Source: Prolixibacteraceae bacterium
GTDB lineage: Bacteria > Bacteroidota > Bacteroidia > Bacteroidales > Prolixibacteraceae
Assembly: GCA_003457135.1 (NCBI GenBank)
Contig: DMSQ01000073.1
Span: 1-21,247 of the forward strand
Length of the DNA stretch: 21,247 nt
Reading direction: 5' to 3'
Part shown: positions 6,024 to 14,362 of the stretch, in pieces
Layout: each line of letters opens with the position of its first letter
How positions within the stretch are numbered: the stretch's first letter is position 1
Translations under genes and position numbers: made by a program
The notes under the pieces: model-generated
Told to the model about the DNA's origin: nothing
Databases searched by the model: none
Seen by the model: only the letters and a program-made list of their open reading frames with translations

Positions 6024-8651
6024 CTATTTCAGGAGTAACCCATTAAACAGCAACTTAAAAGTGCCTGAAGTTGATGCCCTGAACTGTGGATTGAATCCGT
6101 AAAGTACTAATTGGCCTTTGCCTTTTTTTATCCAAACAATGGCCGATTTTCCTTGCAGAAGTTCTTCATTTTCGGCATACCCACTTAAAAGGATCTTTTC
6201 GTCTTCAGGATAAGTGCCCAGCACCCTGCGATCGATGTCAAAATAAGGAACTGATGTAGTGAAAACCGGTTTGCCACGCGAAAAAACACCAATGTTATCG
6301 GGCATCCCAAAGGTAAGGGGATGGTTTTTGACCAAATTTACCTTGAGCAGCGAGCCAGGACAATTCAGGCCTTGTTTGCTCAGGGCATCTGAAATATCGC
6401 TCACTGGCAACTTAAATTCTTCTTTTTCTTTTTCCGAAATTTTAAGGCTCAATGGCTTCATGAATAACCCGGTTGATTCGCCCCAACTCAGCACGGTGCC
6501 GCCTTCGTTCACAAATTTCATCAGATTCTGAAGTCCTTCAGCTTCCATTCCCTTGATGTATTTAGGGTCGGATGGAGGTAGCCGGTATTCGCCTTCTTTA
6601 GTTTTCGATTTCCCTTCCAGAAGCACGTCGCTGTTGTTATTTGGAAATACAATCACATCATAAGCACCAAGATCATTGGTTTTCACATCGGCAGGCTTCA
6701 ATATTTTAAAAGGAATGGCATAACTGTCGAGCACAAAGCGCGTCCAACCTGCATCCATATCATGGAAATTAGTTTCTATGAGCGCTATCGAAGGCATTTT
6801 CAGTTCCTTTACTCCTGAAGCGGGTACTTCGCTAAGCATGATTGGTGAAGTGGTGAGTCCGGCCAGCATTTCATGAAAACGACTTGCTTCCTTTTCTTTC
6901 GGCTGAATAATAAAATCGCCGGGTTCGAGTTGGTTACCATTAACTAAAGTTTGAGTATCGAGGTGCAAAACCCTGAATCCTTCAGCCATAGCTTTAAATA
7001 CAAGCTTATAGCTTTCGTTTCTTTTTGCCGGAAAGGCAATAGCTTTAGCATTGTCGCCGTGCGATGCTTCCATCTTTAATGGAAAAGCTACTTTCACCAG
7101 CGTTTTGTCGAGCAGATCGGAAACTTTTTCAATTTCAAAAGATTTTACGCCTTTGTGCAACGGAAGCGACCAGCTTGCGATATCATAAGGTTTGATCAGT
7201 TCGCCACCAGGCGTATAATGACGCGCCGGAAATTTCTGTGGTTCCAGGATTTCTTTGATAAAAGCCCGGAAAGGCTGCGACAGAGGAACTACATAATCGC
7301 CCTGATAAATTATCTGGCCTTTGTTATCCAGTTTCGTTCCTGTTTGATAAACCGAAATATGGTGCTCGTCGAGTAGCGACAGCAATTCGACCAGGCTACT
7401 TTCGTCGTGCTGTGTTTTCGGCAGGATGAAGTATGCCGGCGACTCTGTTAATCCCTTTGAAGTTTCGGAACAGGCCATTTCGTTTCTCAGTTTCAGGATG
7501 TCGGAACGATATTTTGAACCGGTTTTAATAAGCGACCAGGTAGAGGCCATTTCGTAATTAACGATATCCGAAAGCCGCCACCAGCCACCTTCCCATGGAA
7601 GGGGCATGTTGATACTTTTTTTGTATTCCCCTAAACCTTTTCCGGTAGCGATCAGTTCACTTTTCTCGATATAAATGGGTTTTGCAATCTGCGCACTGGC
7701 ACATTCGGTAAGCAGGCCAATCACGTTTTTCCACAGTGCAGTTTCGGTTGATCCAGGCCAGTAATCGTCAAACAGATAATGCTGTGAGACTCCTGCCTGT
7801 CCTTTTGCAGCCATATCTTTGGCCATGTTTGATCCAAAAATCCAGGTCCAGTTCCATATCTTTTCATCAATATTCTCAGCAATTGGATCGTGCATGGGCG
7901 GTACAAAATATCGGGGGCCATCAGGGCCCATCTGGTGTTTTTCGACCATCACCTGTGGCATCCAGGTTTTGGTATATATTTCAGAAATTACTTTGGTGTC
8001 CTTTTGGGTAAGGGTCACGAAATCGCGGTTGTTATCGTGGCCAACATATTTGTGATACACGTTGGGCATGTTTCCTCCCTCGTATTTGGTTCCTTTGGCA
8101 GATTTGTAAAAATCAACCACCATATCCATGCCGTCGGGATTGTGGCATGGTACGATCATATAAACCACATCGTCGAGCCACGTAAGCAGCTCTTTGTCTG
8201 AGCTGGTGGCTACTTCATATGCAATTAATGGCGCCGATTGCGATGGGCCCACTTCGGTAGAATGCATGGAAAGGGTTGCCAGAATGAATACTTTTCCTTC
8301 GTCGGTCAGCGATTTTATTTCAGTTTCGCTGAGTTTGGTGTCCAGCGCCAGTTTCTGGTTTATTTCTTTAAGGCGATCCAGATTTTTGATATTCTCTTCG
8401 GACGAAAGGAAAAAGAGGTACATTTTTTTACCCATTGGCGACTCACCGATTTCAATCATTTTCGCCCTTGATGAAGCTTCATCAACTTTCTTAAGGTAAC
8501 TGATTAATGATTGATAGTTAAACAACTCGCGGTCGGTCCCTGGATTAAAACCGAAAAAGCTTTCAGGAGAAGGGATGTTTTCCTGTGCCTGCAAATGTAG
8601 TGAAACTGCGAAAAACAGGCCAGCCAATAAGGAAATGATTTTTTTGCTCAT
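6024..8651 (-). CDS. Secreted M14 zinc carboxypeptidase with a GATase-like C-terminus
   Basis: 875-residue exported peptidase. The signal peptide MSKKIISLLAGLFFAVSLHLQAQ (1-23) has a type I cleavage site after AQA-like residues. The M14 catalytic domain spans about 35-340: zinc ligands H130 and E133 in SMHSTEVGP, NPDGMD (171-176), the substrate-binding Asn-Arg pair in HDNNRDF (205-211), H239 in VEKHQMGPDG as the third ligand, and catalytic Glu316 in LLTECAS. A linker of about 280 residues follows, then a Rossmann-like section from about 620 (PSIALIETNFHDMDAGWTR; AYDVIVFPNNNSDVL; FVNEGGTVLSWGEST) like the class I glutamine-amidotransferase-like tails found on large Bacteroidota M14 proteins. 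All catalytic residues are present, so it should be active, probably in the periplasm. Its target peptide is unknown. Confidence 0.88.
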   Translation of the reverse strand: MSKKIISLLAGLFFAVSLHLQAQENIPSPESFFGFNPGTDRELFNYQSLISYLKKVDEASSRAKMIEIGESPMGKKMYLFFLSSEENIKNLDRLKEINQKLALDTKLSETEIKSLTDEGKVFILATLSMHSTEVGPSQSAPLIAYEVATSSDKELLTWLDDVVYMIVPCHNPDGMDMVVDFYKSAKGTKYEGGNMPNVYHKYVGHDNNRDFVTLTQKDTKVISEIYTKTWMPQVMVEKHQMGPDGPRYFVPPMHDPIAENIDEKIWNWTWIFGSNMAKDMAAKGQAGVSQHYLFDDYWPGSTETALWKNVIGLLTECASAQIAKPIYIEKSELIATGKGLGEYKKSINMPLPWEGGWWRLSDIVNYEMASTWSLIKTGSKYRSDILKLRNEMACSETSKGLTESPAYFILPKTQHDESSLVELLSLLDEHHISVYQTGTKLDNKGQIIYQGDYVVPLSQPFRAFIKEILEPQKFPARHYTPGGELIKPYDIASWSLPLHKGVKSFEIEKVSDLLDKTLVKVAFPLKMEASHGDNAKAIAFPAKRNESYKLVFKAMAEGFRVLHLDTQTLVNGNQLEPGDFIIQPKEKEASRFHEMLAGLTTSPIMLSEVPASGVKELKMPSIALIETNFHDMDAGWTRFVLDSYAIPFKILKPADVKTNDLGAYDVIVFPNNNSDVLLEGKSKTKEGEYRLPPSDPKYIKGMEAEGLQNLMKFVNEGGTVLSWGESTGLFMKPLSLKISEKEKEEFKLPVSDISDALSKQGLNCPGSLLKVNLVKNHPLTFGMPDNIGVFSRGKPVFTTSVPYFDIDRRVLGTYPEDEKILLSGYAENEELLQGKSAIVWIKKGKGQLVLYGFNPQFRASTSGTFKLLFNGLLLK

Positions 8652-8738
8652 GGTTGTTCTTTGTAAAAAATGTGGATTTCTAAAAATACAATTTTTTCAA
8701 CTCAAATCACCACTACCCTATTAACCTGACAAATCCTA

Positions 8739-8769
8739 TTTGCCACTCCATCCGAAACTTGTAACTTCG
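8739..8769 (+). promoter_or_regulatory. Bacteroidota-type promoter of ribE
   Basis: TTTG (8739-8742), exactly 19 nt, TAACTTCG (8762-8769), 25 nt before the ribE start. The leader is far too short to hold an FMN riboswitch. Confidence 0.65.
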
Positions 8770-8794
8770 TAGCCAAATTTTAAATCAAGCGACC

Positions 8795-9403
8795 ATGTTT
8801 TCAGGAATAGTAGAAGAAGCCGGCAAAGTGATTGCCATTGAAAAAGATCAGGAAAATGTACATTTTACGCTCACCTGCTCGTTTGTTGATGAGTTAAAAG
8901 TTGACCAAAGCCTTTCGCACAACGGAGTTTGTTTAACTGTAGTGAAAATTGACCGCAAATCTCAAACCTATACAGTTACCGCTATAAAAGAAACTTTGCT
9001 GAAAACCAATCTGGGAAAGTTAGTTCCCGAAAGTAAAGTCAATCTGGAACGCAGCATGATGATGAATGGCCGTCTGGACGGGCACATCGTTCAGGGACAC
9101 GTGGACCAGACTGCCACCTGCACCCATGTTGAAGAAGCCGACGGAAGCTGGTATTTCACTTTCGAATATCCGTTCGACAAAGAAATGGCGCAGAAAGGCT
9201 ATATGACGGTTGAGAAAGGCTCGGTAACTGTGAATGGCGTCAGCCTGACGGTAGTGAACTCAAAAGACAATTCATTTCAGGTAGCCATTATTCCTTACAC
9301 CTATTACGAGACGAATTTCCATACCTTTGAAGTTGGCACAACGGTCAATCTCGAATTCGATATTATCGGTAAGTATTTGAGCAAGCTGATGACTTACAAA
9401 TAG
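8795..9403 (+). CDS. ribE: Riboflavin synthase, alpha subunit
   Basis: 202-residue enzyme that dismutates two molecules of 6,7-dimethyl-8-ribityllumazine into riboflavin and a pyrimidine, the last step of riboflavin synthesis in the cytoplasm. It opens with the diagnostic MFSGIVEEAGKV and has the two tandem lumazine-binding barrels (about 1-97 and 98-195), each with its motif: NGVCLTVV (43-50) and NGVSLTVV (about 149-156). GHIVQGHVDQTATC marks the start of the second repeat. Full length for the family. It is transcribed alone, divergent from the M14 peptidase, so regulation by an FMN riboswitch is not supported. Confidence 0.96.
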   Translation: MFSGIVEEAGKVIAIEKDQENVHFTLTCSFVDELKVDQSLSHNGVCLTVVKIDRKSQTYTVTAIKETLLKTNLGKLVPESKVNLERSMMMNGRLDGHIVQGHVDQTATCTHVEEADGSWYFTFEYPFDKEMAQKGYMTVEKGSVTVNGVSLTVVNSKDNSFQVAIIPYTYYETNFHTFEVGTTVNLEFDIIGKYLSKLMTYK

Positions 9404-9463
9404 AGTGTTCAGTGATCAGTCTCAGTGTTCAGATGCTCTTACATTGGTGGTAACTGAGACTGA
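9404..9463. terminator. Hairpin between convergent ribE and the coiled-coil gene
   Basis: An 11-bp perfect stem (9416-9426 with 9453-9463, CAGTCTCAGT/ACTGAGACTG core) with a 26-nt loop lies in the 82-nt gap between the two stop codons. There is no T-tract, so bidirectional termination is plausible but unproven. A 9-nt direct repeat AGTGTTCAG (9404 and 9424) is also present. Confidence 0.4.
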
Positions 9464-9485
9464 AAACTGCGACTGCAAACTTGCT

Positions 9486-10403
9486 TTATCGTTTCATCAC
9501 ACATTGGGTAGTTCCGATGTTGTTTCCATCGGCAAACACATCCACCGTATATTCTCCTTCCATGAATTCAGCGCCCTGATTATCCCAAAAAATATTTACA
9601 GGTAATGCATTTCCTTCGTAGGTCACTTCACGTTTGGCTGAATATGGAATTTTCAAGTCCTCAAATTCGAACAAATCGTCGGGTGACTGTTGAAACAAAA
9701 CCTGATTGGGTTTCTGGATCCGGACATAGATCATTTTGTTACCCCGGGGAGCTGTAACATTTTTGCTCAACACAAAACTTACCCTTATTTGTTCGGCCCG
9801 ACGGGCGCTTTCGGCATCTTTTCCGCGGGCATTAATTCCAACAGCAATCAAATTAGTAGCTTCAAGTTGTGCAGCCATTTTTATTTTTTCCTGAAGGTGT
9901 TCCTTTTCCTTTTCAAGCACCAGATTCTTCGACTCCGACTGCGCAAATTCTTCTTTAACCTGTACGTTTTCGGCCATCAGTTTTTCATTCCGGCGGTTAA
10001 GTGAATCAACCTGAATGATGTAATTTTTCATGATGTTGCGCATTGTTGAGACTTCCAGACGATACTGGGCAATCTGGCTGTAACTTACTTTCTTAACCTG
10101 TTCCACTTCATCAAGCAAGTCCTTCACTTTGGTTTGTGCTCCAACTAATTCAGACTGAAGCGCCACATTATTGGTGTGAATTGAATCATAGTTGGTCATC
10201 ATTGTTGATAATTCTGTTTGAATCGCCTTCTTTTCCAGATTCAACGCCTCCAAAATCTTTTTATTTTCATTGTGCTGTAAAATGAAAACTGAGACTATGA
10301 TGATCAGTAATACCGACAAAATAATAATGATCAGATTGTTCCTTCTATCCTTATCGGTTTCGCCCAGTGAAAAACCTTTTTTCTTTACGCCAAATTTGTC
10401 CAT
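9486..10403 (-). CDS. Membrane-anchored coiled-coil protein
   Basis: 305-residue protein with a short basic cytoplasmic start, one transmembrane segment (NLIIIILSVLLIIIVSVFIL, about 23-42), then a long coiled coil (about 45-180: heptad-like ALNLEKKAIQTEL, LLDEVEQVKKV, LVLEKEKEHLQEKI) and a C-terminal globular beta-rich part from about 185 (NLIAVGINARGKDAESARRAEQIRVSF; KMIYVRIQKPNQVLFQ; GEYTVDVFADGNNIGTTQCVMKR). The periplasmic C-terminal part recurs in Bacteroidota proteins often auto-named chromosome-segregation or SMC-like because of the coiled coil, but nothing here shows an SMC ATPase. Function unknown; a structural envelope role is a guess. It has its own -7-like element and converges with ribE. 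Confidence 0.72.
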   Translation of the reverse strand: MDKFGVKKKGFSLGETDKDRRNNLIIIILSVLLIIIVSVFILQHNENKKILEALNLEKKAIQTELSTMMTNYDSIHTNNVALQSELVGAQTKVKDLLDEVEQVKKVSYSQIAQYRLEVSTMRNIMKNYIIQVDSLNRRNEKLMAENVQVKEEFAQSESKNLVLEKEKEHLQEKIKMAAQLEATNLIAVGINARGKDAESARRAEQIRVSFVLSKNVTAPRGNKMIYVRIQKPNQVLFQQSPDDLFEFEDLKIPYSAKREVTYEGNALPVNIFWDNQGAEFMEGEYTVDVFADGNNIGTTQCVMKR

Positions 10404-10437
10404 CCTGCCAGATTTATTGGAATTTAATAACTGAACG

Positions 10438-10471
10438 CAAAAATAACAATTTTAAGGCCAAGTCTGACAAA
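10438..10471 (-). promoter_or_regulatory. Possible promoter of the coiled-coil gene
   Basis: On the minus strand TATTTTTG (10438-10445) is a perfect TAnnTTTG -7 element about 35 nt ahead of the start codon. A TTTG lies 22 nt upstream of it (10468-10471), slightly farther than the usual 19-21 nt. Confidence 0.4.
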
Positions 10472-10476
10472 TTCTG

Positions 10477-12813
10477 TTAAAACGACTTCAACCTCACGCC
10501 CAAATAAACCGAACGTGGCATTCCGGGTCCATACACATAATTACTGTCACGGTTTTTTCCTGAATCAAAATCCGATTGATAGGCATTGGTCAGGTTTTTT
10601 ACTCCTCCAAAAATTTCAAGTCCAGAATCTACCGATGGCAAGTTGAACGTATAGGAAACTTTTGCATTTAACTCGGTGAACGAAGGCGATGTCATGTATT
10701 CGTTAACAGGTTGTTCAGGAGCGCCAGCCAAATGTGCCAGAAACATCCTGCCAGTATAAACGCTGCTGATTGAGGCATTAAACTTTGTGCCAGGGGTGAA
10801 AGCTAAGGTGAGATATCCGTATTCGTTCGGCGAACGCAGAAATTCGCGTATAGGTTTTAATCCAGCAATATTCTCCACCGCTTCGTTGTACAAACTTTGC
10901 TGAACAGTTATTCCGGCTTCAATCTGAAGTATCCGGTTGTAATTGCCGCGTATTTCGAAAGTGCCACCTTTTACAGCAGCGCCCTGTCCATTGCGTTTTT
11001 CGAAGCGGCTGCCAAACTCGTCAGATGCCACAGGCTGCAAATAAAACACATCTTTGAGTTTGGTATAAAAACCTTCAAGCGTAAAACCCACGATAAAAGT
11101 CTCGGAAGGGCGGTCGTAATTGACTGATGCGCTATAAGAGTTCGAGCGTTCTTCTTTTAAATCAGGATCGAGCGTGATTCGGGAAACACCACCACCCGCA
11201 AAAGCGATGTGCATATCGGTGTCGAACGACTGCGGGGCACGGAAACCGGTTCCCCAGGTGAGGCGAAATTGGGTGCTGTTACGATATCGGTACAGAAACG
11301 AAAACCGCGGACTGAGAATGACCTTATCAACCAGATTGTGTTTATCGGCCCTTAAGCCTGCAAGGAAGGTAAGATGCGGGTTGATCTCCCAGTCGCTTTG
11401 TGCAAAAAACCCGACGTTTTTGGTTTCCTGATTGATTTCGTAGTTGTAGGCTGGAATAGTGTCGAGCACATCGTCAAAAATATATTCGGCTCCAAAAGTC
11501 ATCACATTGATCCCTCCCATAAAATCCTGAAAGCGGTGATTCAATTGGATGCCGCCCTGCAAGGTCGTATTGGCGGTTGTTCCATAGGGTGGTTTGTTAA
11601 TATGGATAAGCCTTGCTGCTGCTTCATAAGGAATAATACCGGTATAATGCAGCCGGTCGGTTTGCTGCCCTGCAAAATAGGCGATAAATGCGCTGTTGTC
11701 GTCGTTAAAATTGACCTGATAATCCACACCTCCCATTAAGACATGATGGGTTCGTTCTTCCGATTGTTGGGCCAGAAAAGCAGGTTTGGTGGTCATTTCA
11801 CCTCCATAACGGTACTCATTCAGGCTACTGAAATTAATTTCCAGTTTCTGGTTCAAATCGGGTTTGAAAAACAAATTGGCGCCAAAAGAATTATTCCGAA
11901 GCTCCGGAAGTTCAGAAAAATGATCGCCATTATGATCGTAAGCCTCACGGTGACGCCGGTTTACAAAAATGGCAGCCCCCGCATTATGCTTGTGAGTAAG
12001 CATAGTCAGATTTCCGCTCAACATATTATCTGTTCCGGCGCCATTGGTACTTTGCGTTAATGTGCTGAAATCATAACTGCTTTCGTTTGGAATGCGTGTG
12101 ATGATATTCACCGTTCCGCCAATGGCGCTCGATCCGTAAAGCGCCGAACCTCCGCCACGAACCACTTCTATACGCTCGACCATATTGGCTGGTATTTGCT
12201 CCATGCCGTATAAACCTGTAAGCGGACTAAAAATCGGCCGTCCATTAATCAGGATTTGGGAATACGAACCACCCAGACCATTCATACGGAGCTGCGTGTA
12301 ATTACACGTCTGGCAATCGGTTTCCACACGCAGTCCGGGCTGGAAACGCAAGCCTTCGGAAATGTTGCTGGCCTGAACCACATTCAGCGATTTACTGTCG
12401 AGCACATTGACAATAACCGGTGATTCGGTCTGCCGTTTAAAGGTTTTTGTTCCGGTAACCACCACCTGGTTGAGCATCATGTGTTCTTCTTCCAGCACAA
12501 AATTGACTTCCTGTGACTTTCCAAGTTCCACTGTGATGGTTTTCTTTTCGGTTTTATAGCCAACACTGCTGGCAACCAGCGTTTGCCTGCCTATCGGAAG
12601 ATTGATCAGGATGTAGTGGCCGGTGTTGTCGGTAGTAGTGCCAAATGAAGTACCCTCAATGAAAATATTCACGAACGGAATGTGTTCACCATTCGACTGG
12701 ACATCGCCAAATACATTGGAGTCGGTTTTCTTGGGTGGATCGGCACCGATGGCGCCTAAGCTTATCATTACCAGTACAGCAATAGCTGCAATAAATATTG
12801 TTTTCATGTTCAT
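10477..12813 (-). CDS. TonB-dependent outer-membrane receptor
   Basis: 778-residue outer-membrane receptor that imports a bound ligand using TonB energy. A signal peptide (about 1-24, ending AIGA) is followed by a carboxypeptidase-regulatory-like beta-sandwich (about 33-110, FVNIFIEGTSFGTTTDNTGHY), a plug domain (about 118-245) with the motifs VVVTGTKTFKRQ, LRMNGLGGSYSQILINGRP and VERIEVVRGGGSALYGSSAIGGTVNIITR, and a beta-barrel to the terminal aromatic residue (VYLGVRLKSF). The plug holds a CxxC (DCQTCNYTQLR, about 165-175). No SusD partner is adjacent, so it is more like a siderophore, vitamin or metal receptor than a polysaccharide system. Ligand unknown. A nested palindromic element lies 30 nt before its start. 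Confidence 0.92.
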   Translation of the reverse strand: MNMKTIFIAAIAVLVMISLGAIGADPPKKTDSNVFGDVQSNGEHIPFVNIFIEGTSFGTTTDNTGHYILINLPIGRQTLVASSVGYKTEKKTITVELGKSQEVNFVLEEEHMMLNQVVVTGTKTFKRQTESPVIVNVLDSKSLNVVQASNISEGLRFQPGLRVETDCQTCNYTQLRMNGLGGSYSQILINGRPIFSPLTGLYGMEQIPANMVERIEVVRGGGSALYGSSAIGGTVNIITRIPNESSYDFSTLTQSTNGAGTDNMLSGNLTMLTHKHNAGAAIFVNRRHREAYDHNGDHFSELPELRNNSFGANLFFKPDLNQKLEINFSSLNEYRYGGEMTTKPAFLAQQSEERTHHVLMGGVDYQVNFNDDNSAFIAYFAGQQTDRLHYTGIIPYEAAARLIHINKPPYGTTANTTLQGGIQLNHRFQDFMGGINVMTFGAEYIFDDVLDTIPAYNYEINQETKNVGFFAQSDWEINPHLTFLAGLRADKHNLVDKVILSPRFSFLYRYRNSTQFRLTWGTGFRAPQSFDTDMHIAFAGGGVSRITLDPDLKEERSNSYSASVNYDRPSETFIVGFTLEGFYTKLKDVFYLQPVASDEFGSRFEKRNGQGAAVKGGTFEIRGNYNRILQIEAGITVQQSLYNEAVENIAGLKPIREFLRSPNEYGYLTLAFTPGTKFNASISSVYTGRMFLAHLAGAPEQPVNEYMTSPSFTELNAKVSYTFNLPSVDSGLEIFGGVKNLTNAYQSDFDSGKNRDSNYVYGPGMPRSVYLGVRLKSF

Positions 12814-12844
12814 TTCAAGATTGATGTTAATTAATTCAATACTG

Positions 12845-13029
12845 AGAGAATGTTTAAATCTTCTTTTGCCCGAAGGGCATCAATATCAATAGAAAAAGAA
12901 TAGCGAAGAAACCTATTGTCCGTTAGGACATCAACTGATTATCAGTTAATTCCCTACGGGAAATTTGTTTTCAAGATGTGCCCATTCTATTGATATGTAT
13001 CTCCTACGGAGAAAATTTAAACATTCTCT
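12845..13029. repeat. Nested palindromic multi-hairpin element (MITE-like or structured RNA)
   Basis: The termini are inverted repeats (12845-12863 with 13011-13029, 18 of 19 paired). Inside them a second stem of 12 perfect pairs joins 12883-12894 to 12985-12996. Five tight hairpins lie along it: GCCC-GAA-GGGC (12868-12878), TGTCC-GTTA-GGACA (12917-12930), AACTGA-TTA-TCAGTT (12933-12947), TTCCC-TAC-GGGAA (12950-12962) and TCTCC-TAC-GGAGA (13000-13012). No coding frame fits. It resembles intergenic repeats I have seen in Bacteroidota genomes with CCTACGG/CCGTAGG hairpins. The hairpins recall REP sequences moved by RAYT (Y1) transposases, but none is in the window. It fills about half of the 374-nt gap between the receptor and the next gene. 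Confidence 0.8.
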
Positions 13030-13091
13030 GATAAAAACCAGAAAGCGGCCGTATTGTTGAGCGGTTTGAGAATAAAAGTGAATAATCAAAA

Positions 13092-13133
13092 TGCCCCTGC
13101 TTACTCATTTAGTGAAAAGAGTAAACAGGGGCA
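13092..13133 (-). terminator. Strong terminator of the three-gene envelope operon
   Basis: A 15-position stem with one internal mismatch (13092-13106 with 13119-13133; TGCCCCTG pairs with CAGGGGCA) and a 12-nt loop. On the minus strand it is followed by TTTTGATT, giving a U-rich tail, and it lies 55 nt beyond the stop of the last gene of the operon. Confidence 0.65.
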
Positions 13134-13187
13134 CATAACCCTCACCTGTAATTTTGATGATTTGAGTCCTGAGCCGGACACCGGTTT

Positions 13188-13481
13188 TCAGCTATCCGGA
13201 TTCACCAGTTTTCCCAATTTCCCGTAGCCTTCATCAACTCCGCCAATCAAGGTTTTCGCGATGTTGTCGTAATGGCTTTTAACACTTTCCGATTCTGCCC
13301 GTTTCTCCGGATGATTGGCCAGGTCGCGTAGTTCGTTTCGCATGATCAGAGTGCCCTGAACAATTTCCATGGCCTCGGCATCATTGGGTTTTTGGTACAA
13401 ATTGGTGTAAGTAATACAGTCCAGAATCAAATCTGAAACTACATAATCAATCTCCTTTTTTAATCTTCGTCTGCTTGTCAT
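13188..13481 (-). CDS. Small conserved protein of unknown function
   Basis: 97-residue, soluble, mostly helical protein (TSRRRLKKEIDYVVSDLILDC; IMRNELRDLANH; VKSHYDNIAKTLIGGVDEGYGKLGKL) with no signal peptide or membrane segment. Proteins of this size and start (RRxLKKEIxYxxS) occur in Bacteroidota, but I know no assigned role. The start lies 2 nt after the stop of the DUF3108 gene, so the two are cotranscribed; a strong hairpin follows as terminator. Confidence 0.75.
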   Translation of the reverse strand: MTSRRRLKKEIDYVVSDLILDCITYTNLYQKPNDAEAMEIVQGTLIMRNELRDLANHPEKRAESESVKSHYDNIAKTLIGGVDEGYGKLGKLVNPDS

Positions 13482-13483
13482 AG

Positions 13484-14362
13484 CTATTTTATTTGTGATG
13501 TAAGTGGATATTTTAACGATTTTGTTACAAGTAAAAGCGCTTTCACCGTTCCAATCAAAATTTCAGTTTCGACCTGAACGGGCAAATGATTCTGATCGTC
13601 GGTAAACCAAACTTTCATGTATTCGCCCTCAGGAAAAAAATCTCCCTTCAGTAAATATACTGAAACTTTGTGGCACCGGTATTCCTTTCCGTTTCTGGTT
13701 TTTACGTTCTCTTTCCCCAGATAACGGAAATACAGGTCGTCAACCTGGCGGTCAATTAACATCCGGTATGGAACTTTTTGACCAACAAAGAGTTTGTTAA
13801 AATCATATTTTCTGAAATCATAAGCCGTTGCCAGCAAATCAAACGTATTTTCCTGAACAGGCAAACTGGCCTGAAACACGGGTTTCTTCCCATCTTTTAT
13901 CCTGACAGCTATTTTTCCTGAAGTATAATCGAAACTGTACTGATAAACCGAATGATCTTTGGCATGGTTGACCACCCTTCGTGAAAAGTATGGCTGAAAG
14001 GTCCGGTAATTACTGTAAGTTTCGAAAGTATCGCGAACAGTAAACAGCAAGTCATAAGCTTTGAATGTTTTTCCAACCGCTTTAAAACGCCAGGTTTTTT
14101 GCTGTTTATACGGAATGGTGTCGGCAGTAAATTCTACTTCGCCACTCTGGATCCATATAAAATGCCAGTTGTAATAGGCGCCATAAAGGGCATATTCACC
14201 ACTTTTAAACGGGTAATCAGCAGTTTGACCCGATACACGGACAGGCCAAAAGATGGAGGACAGTCCGGTCAGCAAAAACAAAAACTTAATCAGTTGATTT
14301 TGCAGCGGCCTTCTTTTCCTGTTCTTTTTTACGGGCTTTCTCTTTTTCAGCTTCTTCGTCAA
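13484..14362 (-). CDS. DUF3108 domain exported protein
   Basis: 292-residue protein with an unusually long, very basic n-region (MTKKLKKRKPVKKNRKRR) before a hydrophobic signal segment (IKFLFLLTGLSSIFWPV, about 25-41), ending near VSGQ. The mature part is a DUF3108 domain: GEYALYGAYYNWHFIWIQSGEVEF (57-80), GKTFKAYDLLFTVRDTFETY, YSFDYTSGKIAVR, MKVWFTDDQNHLPVQVETEILIGTVKALL. DUF3108 proteins are predicted periplasmic beta-rich proteins of unknown exact role. The start at 14362 overlaps the end of the upstream gene by 77 nt; no other ATG precedes the signal sequence, though a TTG near 14270 could start a shorter leader. Second gene of a three-gene operon. Confidence 0.8.
   Translation of the reverse strand: MTKKLKKRKPVKKNRKRRPLQNQLIKFLFLLTGLSSIFWPVRVSGQTADYPFKSGEYALYGAYYNWHFIWIQSGEVEFTADTIPYKQQKTWRFKAVGKTFKAYDLLFTVRDTFETYSNYRTFQPYFSRRVVNHAKDHSVYQYSFDYTSGKIAVRIKDGKKPVFQASLPVQENTFDLLATAYDFRKYDFNKLFVGQKVPYRMLIDRQVDDLYFRYLGKENVKTRNGKEYRCHKVSVYLLKGDFFPEGEYMKVWFTDDQNHLPVQVETEILIGTVKALLLVTKSLKYPLTSQIK

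Noticed and set aside
6003..6025. Six-bp hairpin AGGAAA/TTTCCT at the end of the M14 gene
   Set aside because: AT-rich, overlaps the stop codon and has no T-tract, so it is too weak to call a terminator.
8770..8794. Possible FMN riboswitch before ribE
   Set aside because: The predicted leader is only about 25 nt and no RFN-like conserved segments are present.
12868..13012. Hairpin series considered as a CRISPR array
   Set aside because: The hairpins differ in sequence and spacing, and there are no uniform repeats or spacers.
12814..13187. Possible cobalamin riboswitch before the TonB receptor
   Set aside because: No B12-box-like sequence; the structure is a series of short hairpins within inverted repeats.
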